Shown here: positions 5,151-5,279 of the stretch, in pieces
Layout of the letters: every line of letters begins with the position of its first letter
Position numbering within the stretch: the first letter of the stretch is position 1
Source: Paracoccaceae bacterium
GTDB taxonomy: Bacteria > Pseudomonadota > Alphaproteobacteria > Rhodobacterales > Rhodobacteraceae
DNA: 5,279 nt
Direction of reading: 5' to 3'
Assembly (NCBI GenBank): GCA_026709725.1
Contig: JAPOSK010000187.1
Span: forward strand, 1-5,279
Program-made: the position numbers and the translations under genes
Notes under the pieces: generated by a model
What the model was told of the DNA's origin: nothing
Databases searched by the model: none
What the model saw: the letters and a program-made list of their open reading frames with translations, nothing else

Positions 5151-5279
5151 CTAACGTTTTCTGAATGCAGAATGGAGTGGGTGCACCTGTGGATTGCCCG
5201 GGGATTTCTCCAGAATGTCCGTGAAGGAATCCTGATCCGCCGCCGTCTCCATGGATGCCGCGAGACCCTTCCTGCCGAG
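5151..5279 (-). CDS. C-terminal end of an unidentified upstream gene
   Basis: From the right edge, 42 codons run leftwards to TAG at 5153-5151; the peptide ends HPLHSAFRKR. Codons in this frame end in G or C more often than in the competing minus frame, whose TGA overlaps the chorismate mutase ATG. The tail also contains DSFTDILEKSPGNPQ and no recognisable motif. Ffh often lies near rpsP in alphaproteobacteria, but this tail lacks the Met/Gly/Pro-rich end of Ffh, so I do not assign it. With a 4-nt gap to chorismate mutase it would be in the same operon, and the operon promoter should lie outside the window. Confidence 0.45.
   Translation of the reverse strand, partial: LGRKGLAASMETAADQDSFTDILEKSPGNPQVHPLHSAFRKR

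Noticed and set aside
1..5279. CRISPR array, insertion sequence or toxin-antitoxin pair
   Set aside because: No regularly spaced direct repeats, no transposase motif with terminal repeats and no paired small genes were seen on either strand.

Overview
The window looks like chromosomal DNA from an alphaproteobacterium. The evidence is the gene order chorismate mutase - rpsP - rimM - trmD - rplS - rpmE on one strand, a small stand-alone AroQ-fold chorismate mutase of the alphaproteobacterial type, a cysteine-free L31, an S16 with a long Ala/acidic tail, and moderately high GC. The S16 start ([20 protein letters not shown]) reminds me of Rhodospirillales-like bacteria, but the order is an impression and was not tested.

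Right half, minus strand, reading from high to low coordinates. The tail of an unidentified gene (5279-5151) is followed after 4 nt by chorismate mutase (5146-4844). Then come rpsP (4793-4422), rimM (4326-3760), trmD (3763-2960), rplS (about 2935-2525) and rpmE (2528-2301). rimM/trmD and rplS/rpmE overlap through ATGA junctions, so this is a tightly packed translation operon: S16, L19 and L31 of the ribosome, the 16S maturation factor RimM and the tRNA m1G37 methyltransferase TrmD. A shikimate-branch enzyme (chorismate to prephenate) sits at its head. Two start codons need care. rplS is better started at an internal ATG with a good ribosome binding site than at the upstream GTG, and rimM probably starts at TTG.

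Middle. Beyond a 125-nt gap and on the same strand lies a 275-residue protein with a C-terminal DUF3883 (PD-(D/E)xK nuclease-like) domain and a conserved-looking N-terminal region. It is the only accessory-type gene visible, and it has no methyltransferase or helicase partner in the window.

Left. A complete plus-strand tRNA-Arg(ACG) with encoded CCA lies at 772-848, between two stretches with no convincing gene (88-771 and 849-1347). The upstream stretch is rich in inverted repeats: a perfect 11-bp hairpin, an 8-bp inverted repeat, and five consecutive stem-loops at 498-620 separated by only 1-2 nt. The stem-loop run is the best candidate here for something undescribed, perhaps a structured RNA. 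A possible minus-strand gene start (87 to the left edge) is cut by the window. No CRISPR array, insertion sequence or recombinase was seen.
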